In this document: piece by piece, positions 15,945-24,400 of the stretch
Layout: the number at the start of each line of letters is the position of its first letter
How positions within the stretch are numbered: the first letter of the stretch is position 1
Assembly (NCBI GenBank): GCA_035296905.1
Contig: DATHAA010000018.1
Location: 1 to 29,690 of the forward strand
DNA: 29,690 nt
Direction of reading: 5' to 3'
From: DATEOR01 sp035296905
GTDB lineage: Bacteria > Actinomycetota > Thermoleophilia > Gaiellales > Gaiellaceae
Translations under genes and position numbers: made by a program
The notes under the pieces: model-generated
Databases searched by the model: none
What the model saw: the letters and a program-made list of their open reading frames with translations, nothing else
Told to the model about the DNA's origin: nothing

Positions 15945-16112
15945 GTGTCGAACGTTGCCTGGCGAGCTCAGCCCCCTGACGATGCCTCGGACGAGACCGC
16001 TGCCGACGCCCAGGACGAGGACGCGGAGGTCGTCGACCTCACGAAACAGCGGCTGCTCGGCTGGCTGAAGGGCATGTTCGGCGGCGACAAGCCGCAGAGC
16101 GACGAGCGCTAG
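15945..16112 (+). CDS. Small acidic protein, 55 residues, unknown function
   Basis: GTG 15945 opens a frame of 55 codons with GC-rich third positions. The first two-thirds are strongly acidic (DDASDETAADAQDEDAEVV), followed by a short amphipathic basic helix (LTKQRLLGWLKGMFGG). It matches no family I know. There is no ribosome-binding site; an AT-rich patch (TTTAGT) about 12 bases upstream could be a -10, making the message leaderless. Its stop shares the CTAG with the stop of the convergent YCII-like gene (16109), an economical arrangement that supports both ends being real. Confidence 0.45.
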   Translation: MSNVAWRAQPPDDASDETAADAQDEDAEVVDLTKQRLLGWLKGMFGGDKPQSDER

Positions 16113-16426
16113 ACGCTCTCCTTCGCGCTCAGCTCGTCCACGTAGACCGTCCAGTCGCGCACCGAGTCGAGCACGAACACGCCGTTCAGGACGAATGGAT
16201 CTGTCGCGAGGAGCTCCGCGGCCTCCGCGGCCGTGAGCCCTTCGAGCAGGCTGACCGAGCCCGAGTTGTCGCTCAGCGGCCCGCCCATGACGAAGGTGCC
16301 CTTCGCAATGAGGTCGTCCACCCAGTCGGCATGTGCACCCCAGTCGGGCTGGTCCTCGGGTGGCCCGCTCTGCCACACCGGGCCGGCGTTGAAAATGACT
16401 AGGACACGGTGCTTCGTCCGCCTCAT
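16109..16426 (-). CDS. YCII-like (dimeric alpha/beta-barrel) protein
   Basis: The 105-residue protein has the YCII/DGPF-like layout: a first strand VLVIFNAGP, helix HADWVDDLIAKGTFVMGGPL, SGSVSLLEGLTAAEAAELLATDPFV, then strand GVFVLDSVRDWTVY. These are small dimeric ferredoxin-like proteins; some are linked to dehalogenation or binding of small aromatic molecules, but no specific reaction can be inferred here. ATG 16426 overlaps the stop of the upstream glycosyltransferase (ATGA), so the pair is co-translated. Confidence 0.75.
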   Translation of the reverse strand: MRRTKHRVLVIFNAGPVWQSGPPEDQPDWGAHADWVDDLIAKGTFVMGGPLSDNSGSVSLLEGLTAAEAAELLATDPFVLNGVFVLDSVRDWTVYVDELSAKESV

Positions 16427-17529
16427 CCGCCTAGGTATACCCTGCCGCGCAGGAGCGCGGCGAGCCGGCGCGCGGACTCATCCCAGTCCAAGCTCGCAGC
16501 CTGCGCGGCGGCCACTTCGGCCCGGCGGCGAAGCTCCTCTTCGGGAGCGGAGAACGCGGCGTCGAGTGCGCTCGCGAGCGACGCGGGGTCGCCGGGCTCG
16601 AAGAGCCAGCCCGCCTCGCCGTCCCCCAGGAGCTCCCTGTAGGTTGCGGTGTCGGCGGCCACGACGGGCACGCCGAAGGAGAGCGCGAGAATGAGGGATC
16701 CGGACGTGCCGCCGTCGCCGCGCGGCACGACCGCGACATCGGCCACGGCGAAGAAGTCGGATACGCGCTCATCCGGCACGAACCGGGGCAGGAAGCGAAT
16801 GCGTGAGTCCCGCTCTGCCGCCTCGCCCAACTCGGCCGCTAGGCGCTTGTCTTTCGGATACCCGGCGACCAGGAGGAGGCCGCCGGCTTGCACCTGCGCG
16901 AAGGCGTCCACGAGGACGTCCATGTCCTTGTACCCGCGGAGCTCGCCGAAGGAAAGCGCGACGCGCTCGTCGTCGATCCCGAGCCCGACCCTCGCCGCCG
17001 CCCTCCCCTCCCCGGGCCGGTACACGCCCACATAGGAGCCGTGCGGCACGACGGCGACGTGGCGCGAGCCGACGATCTCGGCAGCGCGCGCGACAGTCTC
17101 CTGATCGTGGGCGACGAGCACGTCCGCGCGCCGCCCGAGCAGATGGGCGGCCGCGAGGTCGAGGCGGCTCGCGCCCTCATGCGGAAGCACCTGGTGGATC
17201 GTCCAGACGAGCCGATACCCGAGCGCTCGCGCAAACGCGAGCCGCGCGGCGAAAACCCCGAGCTTCAGCCAGGAGAACACGCCACGGAGCGCGCGTGGGC
17301 CCCGGGAGAACCGATAGAGCGACTGCGGCCAGTGGACGTGGAGCCAGCGAACGCGCTGCCTGGCCCCGAGGAGCCAGCGGGCTGTGAGGCGCGCGGCCGG
17401 CTCGAACGGCACTCCCTCGCGCGCGAGGGAGCCGTAGAGGAGGTTGAGGTAAGGGTTCCAGCCGGACGAGGTCGGGCAGGCGATCGCGCGGCGCTCGTTC
17501 GGCTGCGGTGGATGGCCGGGCGACGCCAC
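16423..17529 (-). CDS. Glycosyltransferase, GT4-like (GT-B fold)
   Basis: The 368-residue protein has a GumI/GumH-like N-terminus (SSGWNPYLNLLYGSLAREGV, then WLHVHWPQSLYRF) and a C-terminal Rossmann half with LSFGELRGYKDMDVLVDAFA, LLVAGYPKD and SFGVPVVAADTATYRELLGD, the nucleotide-sugar side of GT4 enzymes. The usual E-x7-E motif is replaced: the segment reads RGDGGTSGSLILALSFGVPV, with no glutamate in either position. It probably transfers a sugar to a polysaccharide or glycan precursor at the cytosolic membrane face; donor and acceptor are unknown. The GTG start at 17529 has AGGA eight bases upstream. Confidence 0.85.
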   Translation of the reverse strand: MASPGHPPQPNERRAIACPTSSGWNPYLNLLYGSLAREGVPFEPAARLTARWLLGARQRVRWLHVHWPQSLYRFSRGPRALRGVFSWLKLGVFAARLAFARALGYRLVWTIHQVLPHEGASRLDLAAAHLLGRRADVLVAHDQETVARAAEIVGSRHVAVVPHGSYVGVYRPGEGRAAARVGLGIDDERVALSFGELRGYKDMDVLVDAFAQVQAGGLLLVAGYPKDKRLAAELGEAAERDSRIRFLPRFVPDERVSDFFAVADVAVVPRGDGGTSGSLILALSFGVPVVAADTATYRELLGDGEAGWLFEPGDPASLASALDAAFSAPEEELRRRAEVAAAQAASLDWDESARRLAALLRGRVYLGG

Positions 17530-17558
17530 CCGGCCATCCTAGGGCGCGCCGCGGGCGG

Positions 17559-17873
17559 CTAGCTCTCGCGGCAGCTGAGGAGCTCGGCGCGGTCCGAGCC
17601 GCCCGAGACCGTGATCTCGAGCACGACGCCGACGCCTTCTGCGTAGATCTCCTCGATCACATCGGGCTCGATGTCGCTGAAGTTCCGCGTCTGGACGCCG
17701 TGCTCGAACCGTCCGGACGGGACCTTGGCGAGCGCGTCGGTCCAGATGGTCGACGCGCCTTCCTCCGCGTGGCCCTTGTAGTAGCACGAGAACGGGATCG
17801 ACGTCGGCGGCGAGCAGGAGACGAAGACGAGAAAGGCGCTCGAGTTCTTTTCCGCGCGCCTGCGGAGGAGTCG
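17559..17873 (-). pseudogene. Startless 104-codon ORF, possible gene remnant or mis-assembled gene
   Basis: Between a TGA at 17876-17874 and a TAG at 17561-17559 the minus strand is open for 104 codons with strongly GC-biased third positions, and the translation looks like protein: NSSAFLVFVSCSPPTSIPFS, then KGHAEEGASTIWTDALA and a C-terminal GVGVVLEITVSGGSDRAELL. There is no ATG, GTG or TTG at its 5' end, and the TOPRIM gene stops 26 bp upstream. Either the N-terminus was deleted or an indel in the GC-rich stretch around 17845-17870 has shifted the frame. The FLVFVSCS stretch would suit a truncated signal or lipoprotein sequence. Confidence 0.45.
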
Positions 17874-17902
17874 TCAGGCTAACCAGCTTGAAGTAAGGCG
17901 AG

Positions 17903-18499
17903 CTACTGCTGCGTCAAATGGGCGACGACCCGGTCGAGCGGCCGCGGGACGTGGTCGAGGTCGAGAGCGTCGACGAGCAAACGGGCGTACCGGATCTTTC
18001 GTCGACTTCCGCTGCCCAGGAACCGGTGGAGCTGCTCTTCGGTCGCGCGATCGCGCCATGCCGGCATCTGCTGGAGCGTCCGAAACCGATGGAGGTCGTC
18101 GTTGGCCCGAAGGATCTGCTCGACCCGCGGCGGACCGAGCGCGCGGATCAGCTCCTCCTCCAGATCGGCGACGCAGACGAAGAAGCCAAGGCGCTCCATG
18201 TCCGCGCGCGTGAGATCGGAGCCGAAGCCGGCGCGCTCGAGCGCCCTCCGGAAGACCGGCTCCTCGCCCGCATCGCAAAGACCCGCGAGCCGTGAGCCGT
18301 CCCCGCGTGCACCGAACGTCTCGAGGAACTTCCTGATGCGGTGTGCGCCTCCGAGGCGCTCGACCCGAACGCCCGTGGCTGCAAGGTCGACGCCGCGCCG
18401 CTCGGCGAGCGCCTCGACTGCCACCTGGTCACTCTCCCCTTCGACGACCACCACGGCGCGCAGTTCGATCCCGTCGGATGTCGTATCCATCGCCCTCAC
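17903..18499 (-). CDS. TOPRIM-domain protein (OLD-type nuclease-like)
   Basis: The 198-residue protein opens with a TOPRIM first strand and Glu motif (ELRAVVVVEGESDQVAVEAL), followed by RKFLETFGARGDGSRLAGLCDAGEE, which fits the domain's second strand and first Asp, and FFVCVADLEEELIRALG with another acidic pair. This resembles the TOPRIM part of OLD-family nucleases without the ABC ATPase. The remaining third is helical and basic (FLGSGSRRKIRYARLL). It may cleave or bind nucleic acid with divalent metal. The start is GTG 18499 or ATG 18490 (three residues later); neither has an ideal site. It lies just outside the left att-like repeat. Confidence 0.7.
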   Translation of the reverse strand: MRAMDTTSDGIELRAVVVVEGESDQVAVEALAERRGVDLAATGVRVERLGGAHRIRKFLETFGARGDGSRLAGLCDAGEEPVFRRALERAGFGSDLTRADMERLGFFVCVADLEEELIRALGPPRVEQILRANDDLHRFRTLQQMPAWRDRATEEQLHRFLGSGSRRKIRYARLLVDALDLDHVPRPLDRVVAHLTQQ

Positions 18500-18517
18500 C
18501 CCGAACGCTCACGTAAG

Positions 18518-18537
18518 AACCCCGCCTGAGCGGGGTT
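18518..18537 (-). terminator. 8-bp GC hairpin downstream of the tRNA 3' remnant
   Basis: AACCCCGC (18518-18525) pairs perfectly with GCGGGGTT (18530-18537) around a CTGA loop. Read on the minus strand it follows the tRNA 3' remnant by about four bases and ends in GGTTCTT, the usual look of a terminator behind a tRNA gene. This suggests that the remnant still sits beside its original downstream flank. It lacks a long U-run. Confidence 0.6.
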
Positions 18538-18541
18538 TGGC

Positions 18542-18585
18542 AGGTGGGCGGGACTGGGCTCGAACCAGTGACCCCCAGCTTGTCG
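18542..18585 (-). repeat. tRNA 3'-end remnant, att-like direct repeat copy 1
   Basis: On the minus strand this 44-bp segment reads from the anticodon loop to the end of a tRNA: GACAA, then stem strand GCTGG, variable GGGTC, T-arm ACTGG-TTCGAGC-CCAGT (perfect 5-bp stem), acceptor strand CCCGCCC and A-CC. The GAC at the anticodon position and the sequence type suggest tRNA-Val(GAC). The matching 5' half is not present: the bases beyond 18585 form an unrelated hairpin. Copy 2 at 28509 matches at 42 of 44 positions in the same orientation. A 3'-end-only copy is what tyrosine-recombinase integration leaves behind. Confidence 0.8.
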
Positions 18586-18803
18586 GGACGGTAGAGGCGC
18601 TTTTCAGCGCTCCCGTCCCCTTGCTGGCTCTAGCCTTTTCCCTGCGCAGATGCGATTGGAACAACTTCCGCCTCTCGCTCTGTTTCCGACTTTTCTGAGG
18701 CCCCTGTTACCACAGCGTTACCAAAAGGAGCCTCCATCGTCATCGCAGCCCTGGGCATCGTTTGCGGCTCTCCGGGCGTCGGCTCCTGAGGCTGGTCGGG
18801 CGA
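18586..18803. other. Non-coding stretch next to the left repeat, with a two-tier hairpin
   Basis: I see no credible gene here. Abutting the repeat is a hairpin: GGGACGG (18585-18591) pairs with CCGTCCC (18613-18619), enclosing GCGCT (18597-18601) paired with AGCGC (18606-18610). Downstream are the paired GTTACCA sites. The remaining sequence is unremarkable. Confidence 0.55.
18706..18723 (+). repeat. Paired GTTACCA sites, 11-bp period
   Basis: GTTACCA occurs at 18706-18712 and again at 18717-18723, exactly one helical turn apart, about 120 bp inside the left att-like repeat. Such phased pairs resemble arm-type binding sites of tyrosine recombinases. The assignment rests on position and spacing only. 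Confidence 0.4.
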
Positions 18804-19118
18804 CTACGGCTCCTGAGCTCCGCCTTGATCCTGCACTGACACTGAGGCTCCTTTCGTAGGGAAGCCGTTTCTACCCGCTGGATCTCCGTCCAACGCCTGC
18901 GCCGCTAACAGCCGAGGCGACTCTCGGGCGTAGGCGATCCCTGCCCTTCCATCGATTGGGTGCGTAAGCACGGAGTAGACAATCACGGAACGACCATCGA
19001 GTTCGCTGCCCGGCCTCTCGACCACGACAACCACCCGTCCCGCAGCCGTTCGGCCGAGCGGTGCAGGAACGTCGGCTCCTTCGCCTGGTGAACCATGAAA
19101 CCCGATACTCGTAGTCAC
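18804..19118 (-). CDS. Hypothetical protein, 104 residues
   Basis: GTG 19118 is preceded by AGGAG at eight bases, a good ribosome-binding site, and the frame stays open for 104 codons. The translation begins VTTSIGFHGSPGEGADVPAP and includes a beta-like stretch GRVVVVVERPGSELDGRSVI with VYSVLT, then a polar, Gly-rich tail. No signal peptide, membrane segment or known motif is visible. It lies alone near the left end of the island with no partner gene. It may be a real small gene or a remnant. Confidence 0.4.
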   Translation of the reverse strand: MTTSIGFHGSPGEGADVPAPLGRTAAGRVVVVVERPGSELDGRSVIVYSVLTHPIDGRAGIAYARESPRLLAAQALDGDPAGRNGFPTKGASVSVQDQGGAQEP

Positions 19119-19812
19119 GGAAGCGACTCCTGAGAAAGGTGAGGGCCATCACCCCCGACGGACGATAGCCCTAGGAGCGGGAGGATAGCGAGAGCCGGGC
19201 TCAAGTCGAGAAGCATTGCGGCAAACCTCTCGACGTTCGCCCCCTGGAGAAGAGGCTAGAGCCCGGCTCTGACACACCCCAGATTGGGCGCTATCGACAT
19301 TATCAAGTGACTATTTCGAGCGGTGAGCACTTGCGGGGCAAATGTTCTGACCGCTAGCCGTGGTTGCAGGGAAGCTCCGCGCCGGGCAAGGAGCCTCGAA
19401 CCACGTTAGGGCCGACCGATGCCACCACGAGGAAGGATCCTGCTGGGGTCGCAGGACAGCTGCGGAATCTCGAGGAGTGCGCGAATCCATTTGAGAAAGC
19501 GGCTGGCTGAGTTGCACGCATACTGCTCCCGAAGACAGCAACGGGTTCACCAGATTGGTCACGAACTATGAAGCCGATCAGCGCCCCATGGTGACAGGGC
19601 TGACTCTTCACGCGGCGAAGCACGGCTGCTGCCAAGCCGTCCGATACCGCCAAGGCCAGTCGGAGTTGCTTGATCTTGCACGACGGTAAGCGCTCCGACG
19701 CCGTCGACTCGATGGCCGTCACCGTCGCATCGACCGGTTCAGTAGTAGCCAATCACGGCTTCGGTTGTCTGTGCGGGCAGTGCCATGGTGGCCATCGTGT
19801 TCGAAGGTTCCG
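19119..19812. other. Gene-poor stretch with one weak minus-strand ORF and an inverted repeat
   Basis: A TTG-started minus-strand frame (19354-19752, 132 codons; includes VSDGLAAAVLRRVKSQP and GALIGFIVRDQSGEPVAVFG) reads like protein in its middle part but has no ribosome-binding site and a low-complexity end. I leave it uncalled. The 19191-19270 inverted repeat is listed separately. Nothing else is supportable. Confidence 0.4.
19191..19270. repeat. 80-bp nested inverted repeat
   Basis: AGAGCCGGGCT (19191-19201) and AGCCCGGCTCT (19260-19270) are perfect 11-bp inverted arms. Inside them GTCGAG (19205-19210) and CTCGAC (19229-19234) form a second perfect stem. The pair lies in non-coding island DNA with no adjacent gene end, so a terminator role is not obvious. 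It could be a structured RNA, a cruciform recognition site or a remnant of a small mobile sequence. Confidence 0.55.
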
Positions 19813-19935
19813 TCACGGACAGGCCACCCTGGTCTGCTTCGGGATTTGAAGAGGAGCCACGAACCGCGTCAACAGACCGGCGGTGACGACGGCACCAACG
19901 GCGATGAGGATCAACCAAGTGGCCTTACCCCGCAT
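19813..19935 (-). CDS. Single-span membrane microprotein, 40 residues
   Basis: The minus strand from ATG 19935 to TGA 19813 encodes 40 residues: a positively charged start (MRGKAT), a hydrophobic helix WLILIAVGAVVTAGLL, and a short polar tail ending QIPKQTRVACP. This has the charge pattern of a small inner-membrane protein with its N-terminus in the cytosol. AGGGTGG lies about ten bases upstream as a possible ribosome-binding site. It is divergent from the microprotein gene at 20091, with 155 bp between. No family is recognised. Confidence 0.4.
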   Translation of the reverse strand: MRGKATWLILIAVGAVVTAGLLTRFVAPLQIPKQTRVACP

Positions 19936-20090
19936 AGTGGTATGGCCACCCTAGGCCGCGACGCCGCCCTCCGCGATCGCTTCGCCTCAGGACTTCCGCC
20001 CGACCAGCCGAGCGACGATGGCGCGCGAGAGCTTTCGTTTCGCAGACCCAACAGCAGGGAACTGACGCTCAAACCTACAAGGAGGCAGGA

Positions 20091-20198
20091 ATGCTTGCAA
20101 CGCTCGGAATGCTCTTTGCGGTCGGGGGTATCCTCTGGATCATCCTGGTCGTCATTCTTGTCCTTTTGGTTTTGGGGTTCGTTTTCAATAGGCGATAA
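20091..20198 (+). CDS. Single-span hydrophobic microprotein, 35 residues
   Basis: ATG 20091 has a strong Shine-Dalgarno (AAGGAGG, five bases upstream) and opens a 35-codon frame ending in TAA. The product is nearly all membrane helix: MLATLGMLFAVGGILWIILV, then VILVLLVLGFVF and a basic NRR end. It resembles small stress-associated hydrophobic proteins of actinobacteria and firmicutes (lmo0937- or DUF6131-like) in style, but I cannot assign a family. A probable terminator begins at the stop codon, supporting a genuine monocistronic gene. Confidence 0.65.
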   Translation: MLATLGMLFAVGGILWIILVVILVLLVLGFVFNRR

Positions 20199-20229
20199 GA
20201 GAAGTTCTCCGGCCACCTGGTCTCTTTTT
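20197..20229 (+). terminator. Probable terminator of the microprotein gene
   Basis: AAGAGA (20197-20202) pairs with TCTCTT (20221-20226) around an 18-base loop that can form further C-G pairs, and a T-run (TCTCTTTTT) closes it. It begins in the stop codon of the 35-residue microprotein. Confidence 0.4.
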
Positions 20230-20236
20230 GCCGCAA

Positions 20237-20258
20237 GTTGCTGACACGTTGCTGACAC
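20237..20258 (+). repeat. Perfect 11-bp tandem repeat GTTGCTGACAC x2
   Basis: GTTGCTGACAC is present twice without a gap. Its GCTGACA core recurs, again with 11-bp period, at 28401-28422 near the right att-like repeat. Short phased repeats like these are typical of recombinase arm sites or of operators. Confidence 0.5.
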
Positions 20259-20288
20259 GCAGCGGGGACGGTCGGAGAGAACGGAGAT

Positions 20289-21422
20289 TTACGCTCGCGG
20301 TAAGGCTGCGGTTCCTACCGCGTTCATCTCGGTCTCATGCGCGCCACGCTCGGCAAGCGTCCAGAGCCGAACCTTCGACCGCTTCCCACGCACATCCAAT
20401 TCGTCCACAAACACGAGGTCTTCAGTCGGCCGCCGGAGAGATCGTCGCGTCGAGTCAGCGATAAAGATGGAGTATGGAGTGTTCTTCGTCATCGCTTCCA
20501 AGCGGGCGGCCGTGTTCGTCGTGTCGCCGACGGTCGTGTATTCGAGCCGCCGCTCTGATCCGACTGTTCCCGACACGATCGGCCCACTGCTGAGGCCAAT
20601 GCCGAACCTGAAGCCGTCGCCGAGATCCTTCTCCCTCAGCCATCGGTTGAATCCCGGCAGGCGCGAATGGAGCATCTCGCGGGCTGCGGCCAAGGCGCAA
20701 TCGGCGTGGCCCGCCATCTCGATCGGCGCTCCGAAAACGGCCATGACTCCGTCGCCCATATATGTAACGAGCGTCCCTCCGTTGTCGAGGATCGCATCGC
20801 TCATCTCGCTGACATAGCGATTCAGCACCTCGATGACGATGTCGGCGGGCAAACTCTCAGCAAAGGCCGTGAAGTCGCGCAAATCGCCGAACATCACGGT
20901 CCCGTCGAGCGTGACGCCGCTGAGCCGGAGGTCGTCATCTGCCCGCCTGAGGACCTCGCCGACCACGTGCTCGGGGACGAAGCGGGAGAAGATATCGCGG
21001 ACGCGCTCGCGCTCCAGGTCGTCCAGCCGCTTTCGCGTCAAACAGCCGTTGATCCGAGCCCGCAAAAGTATCGGATTGAAGGGCTTCGGCAAGTAGTCCT
21101 CGGCCCCCAACTCGATTCCGCGCACGACGCTCTCCATGTCCTCGAGCGCCGAGATCATGATGACGGGGACGTGGCGCAGCTCGCTGTCCGCCTGCATCTG
21201 CGCTAGCACCTCGAAGCCGTCGATCTCCGGCATGACGACGTCGAGCAGGACGACGTCAATGGATTCCGCACGCAGAATCTCCAATGCCCTACGGCCATCC
21301 TCCGCGGTCGCGGACCGATGCCCTTCTCGCTCGAGGCTACGCGAAAGCAGCAAGCGGTTGACCGAGTCGTCGTCGACGACGAGCACGTATGCCTCCGCCG
21401 GCGCCACGTCAGCCACCGCCAA
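20289..21422 (-). CDS. Response regulator with class III adenylate/guanylate cyclase output
   Basis: The 377-residue protein has an N-terminal receiver (acidic VVDDDSVNR, phospho-Asp61 in VVLLDVVMPEIDG, Lys in EDYLPKPFNP), a helical linker (KRLDDLERERVRDIFSRFVP) and a class III cyclase domain from about residue 165: metal aspartates in GTVMFGDLRDFTAFAES, GGTLVTYMGDGVMAVFGAP, and the transition-state Asn/Arg in VGDTTNTAARLEAM. It should make cAMP or cGMP when phosphorylated. TTG 21422 is chosen because GGAG lies six bases upstream; GTG 21416 is the alternative. It overlaps the upstream hybrid kinase by 14 bp, so the kinase is the likely phosphodonor through its HPt domain. Confidence 0.93.
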   Translation of the reverse strand: MAVADVAPAEAYVLVVDDDSVNRLLLSRSLEREGHRSATAEDGRRALEILRAESIDVVLLDVVMPEIDGFEVLAQMQADSELRHVPVIMISALEDMESVVRGIELGAEDYLPKPFNPILLRARINGCLTRKRLDDLERERVRDIFSRFVPEHVVGEVLRRADDDLRLSGVTLDGTVMFGDLRDFTAFAESLPADIVIEVLNRYVSEMSDAILDNGGTLVTYMGDGVMAVFGAPIEMAGHADCALAAAREMLHSRLPGFNRWLREKDLGDGFRFGIGLSSGPIVSGTVGSERRLEYTTVGDTTNTAARLEAMTKNTPYSIFIADSTRRSLRRPTEDLVFVDELDVRGKRSKVRLWTLAERGAHETEMNAVGTAALPRA

Positions 21423-24400
21423 CTAATGCTCCGAGTGCGCCTGCGACGCGGGCGTACTCTTTCTCGATTTGTGTGACGAGGTCGTCCGCACTTGCAAGGG
21501 ACCCCCTGTGAGCACTGAACTCGAGCTCTTCGCTCAGCGAAGCAAGCTCGATTGCGCCGAATGTCCTCCCGTTCGACTTCAGCGTGTGAGCGGCCCGGCG
21601 CAGCTCTTCGGAGTTGCGTTGCTCGAGCGAGCTTCGGAGCGTCCCAACGAGACCGGGAGCATCGTTCAGGAATGTCGAAATCAGCTCGCGGACGAAGACC
21701 GGATCGCCAACAGCTGCCTCGATCTGCGCCAGGTCAACTGGTTCGGCATCGTCTACTTCCTCCGCCGTCGGCGAGGCGTCTGCCGAGACGCCGACTGACT
21801 CGGAGCGGGCGAGCGCAGCGGCGAGCTCTTCCCTGCGAATCGGCTTGCTTAAGTAATCGTCCATCCCGGCAGCAAGACACGTCTCGCGGTCACCCTGCAT
21901 TGCGTTGGCGGTCATGGCGATGATGCGGGGCCGTTGCGCAGCCGGCCACCCCCGATTGATGCGGCGCGATGCTTCGAGCCCATCCATCACCGGCATCTCC
22001 ACATCCATAAGCACGACGTCATACCGCTGGCGGGCGAGCGCCTCGAGAACCTCCGCGCCGTTAGAGACGACGTCCGCTCGGCCGCCCATCTTTTCCAAGA
22101 GCGCGAGAGCGACCTGCTGGTTCACCGCATTGTCGTCGGCGAGCAGGATCCGCAGAGGCGCTCGCTCGGCCGACGAGGCACCGCCGCCGACGCCAACTTC
22201 GACCGGCCTCGCCTCCTCAGTGATCTCGCCGAACACTTTCATCAGCGCCTCATAGAGCTGGGACGCCTTGATGGGCTTCGTCAGATGCGCGGCGAAGTCG
22301 ACACCTGCGTCGACATCCTCCCTTCGTCGCCCGAGGGACGTCAACATCACCAGCGGGAGGACACGCCCATCGCGATAGCTGCGGATCTCGCGAGCGAGTG
22401 CCAAGCCATCCATGTCCGGCATCTGCATGTCAAGGATCGCGGCGTCGAAGGGATCCCCGCGACGGATCCACTCGAGGGCCTCCGTCGGGGACCCCGTATC
22501 GCGCGGCACCATCCCCCACGAGGACGCCTGCCGCTTGACCACCTCGCGGTTGGCGGTGTTGTCGTCGACGACAAGGAGCCGCTTGCCCCCGAGCTGGACG
22601 TGCGCCCGCGGCGGGTCAACGGATTCGAGAACTGCTGCAGCGTCCGCCTTGACGGTGAAGTGGAAGATCGATCCCTTCCCCGCCTCGCTCTCGACCCACA
22701 TCGTCCCGCCCATCATCTCGCTTAGGCGCTTGCTGATGGCGAGGCCCAGACCGGTGCCACCATAGCGGCGGGTCGTCGAGGCGTCCACCTGGCTGAAGGA
22801 TTGGAAGAGCCGGTCGATTCGCTCCTTCGGGACGCCAATCCCGGTGTCCCTGACGGCGAAGTGCAGCTTGTATGACTCCGCGCCCCAGTCCTCGCCCTCG
22901 GCGACGCGCTCAGACTCAACCGAGAGCACCACTTCGCCCTCATCAGTGAACTTGACCGCGTTCGTTAGGAGGTTGACGAGGATCTGACCCAGACGCGTTC
23001 GGTCGCCGACAAGCGCTACCGGCGCTTTGGGATCGAGCAGGAAAACCAGGTCGATTCCCTTCGCCGCTGCGCTTGCGGCCACGAGGTCTAGGGCGCCCTC
23101 TACGGAGTCACGGAGAACGAAGGGACGGCGCTCGAGATCGAGCTTCTCGGCCTCGATTTTGGACAGATCGAGAATATCGTTGATGATCCCGAGCAGGGCA
23201 TCGCCGCTCGTGCGGATCACCTCGGCGAACCCTCGCTGCTCCGGCGTTAGATCCGTATCGAGCAGAAGTCCCGTCATACCGATGACGGCGTTCATCGGCG
23301 TGCGGATCTCGTGGCTCATGGTGGCGAGGAAGGTGCTCTTCGCCTCAGTCGCCTCCTCAGCCGCTTGGCGTGCTCGCTGAAGCTCACCGACGTCGTGGTA
23401 GATCCCGTAGCGGCCTACTAGCTCGCCCTCCACGAGGACAGGGGCGACGAGCAGCTGGACATCGACCAGCGAGCCGTCTTTGCGGGTTCGACGTGTGATC
23501 AGCTGGTACTCCTGCTGTGAGCCTTGCCGGTTGACCTCGCGCGCCTCGGCGCGGAGATCCGCGGAGGCGGCGATGAGATCATCGACGTCCCGCCCCACCG
23601 CCTCGTCACGCGTGTAGCCGAACAGCTTCTCTGCGGCGGGGTTCCACGACGTCACCTTGTCGTCGAGGGCGACCGTAACGATCGCCGTCGGGCTGATCTC
23701 CAGAAGCGACTCGAAGTACTGCTTCTGACGGTGCACATCGCTCAGGTCGTGATAGATCGCGTAGGAGCCGACTATCTCCCCACCCACGAGGATCGGTGCG
23801 GCTCGCAGGTCGACGTCCACGAGCGTTCCGTCCTTGCGCGTGCGCCGAGTCACGAGTTGGACCTGACCATCGGCGATCCGCCGATTGACCTCGACGGCCT
23901 CTGCGTGCAGCTCACCGGATTTGGCGATCAGGTCGTCGATGTTGTGCCCGAGCGCCTCGACCTGGCTGTAGCCGAAGAGATCCTGGGCGGCCGCATTCCA
24001 GACGGTGACAGTGTCGTCGAGGTCGGCCGTTACGATGGCTGCGGGACTCAGCTCGAGGAGCGCTTCCCAGTACTGCTTTTGGCGGCGCAGCTCTGCCTCG
24101 CTCGCCTGAAGCGCTTCGTGGGCAAGCACTCGCTCCGTGATGTCCTGGACCATCGTCAGTCCAAACCGCGAAGTTGTTCCTCGCTCGTCTCCCAACGCCG
24201 CCTCGACGATCTGCGCCCAAATCACGCGTCCGTCCTTCCCGAGGTAGCGCATCGGAGTCTCATAGCGATCGCGCCGGCCGGCGATCAGCTCGTCGTACAG
24301 CTTCAGCACGTTTGGGAGATCGTCGGGATGCGTGTACTCGGTGAAATGCATCGAGGCCAGCTCGTCCTCGGTGTAGCCGAGCATCTCCTGGTAGGCGCGG

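Noticed and set aside
18542..18620. A complete tRNA gene at the left repeat
   Set aside because: The 3' half is clear, but the upstream bases on the minus strand give no D-arm, no matching acceptor strand GGGCGGG and a mismatched anticodon stem.
19765..20244. Plus-strand 159-codon ORF
   Set aside because: Ser/Arg-rich low-complexity translation that overlaps both microprotein genes; no ribosome-binding site.
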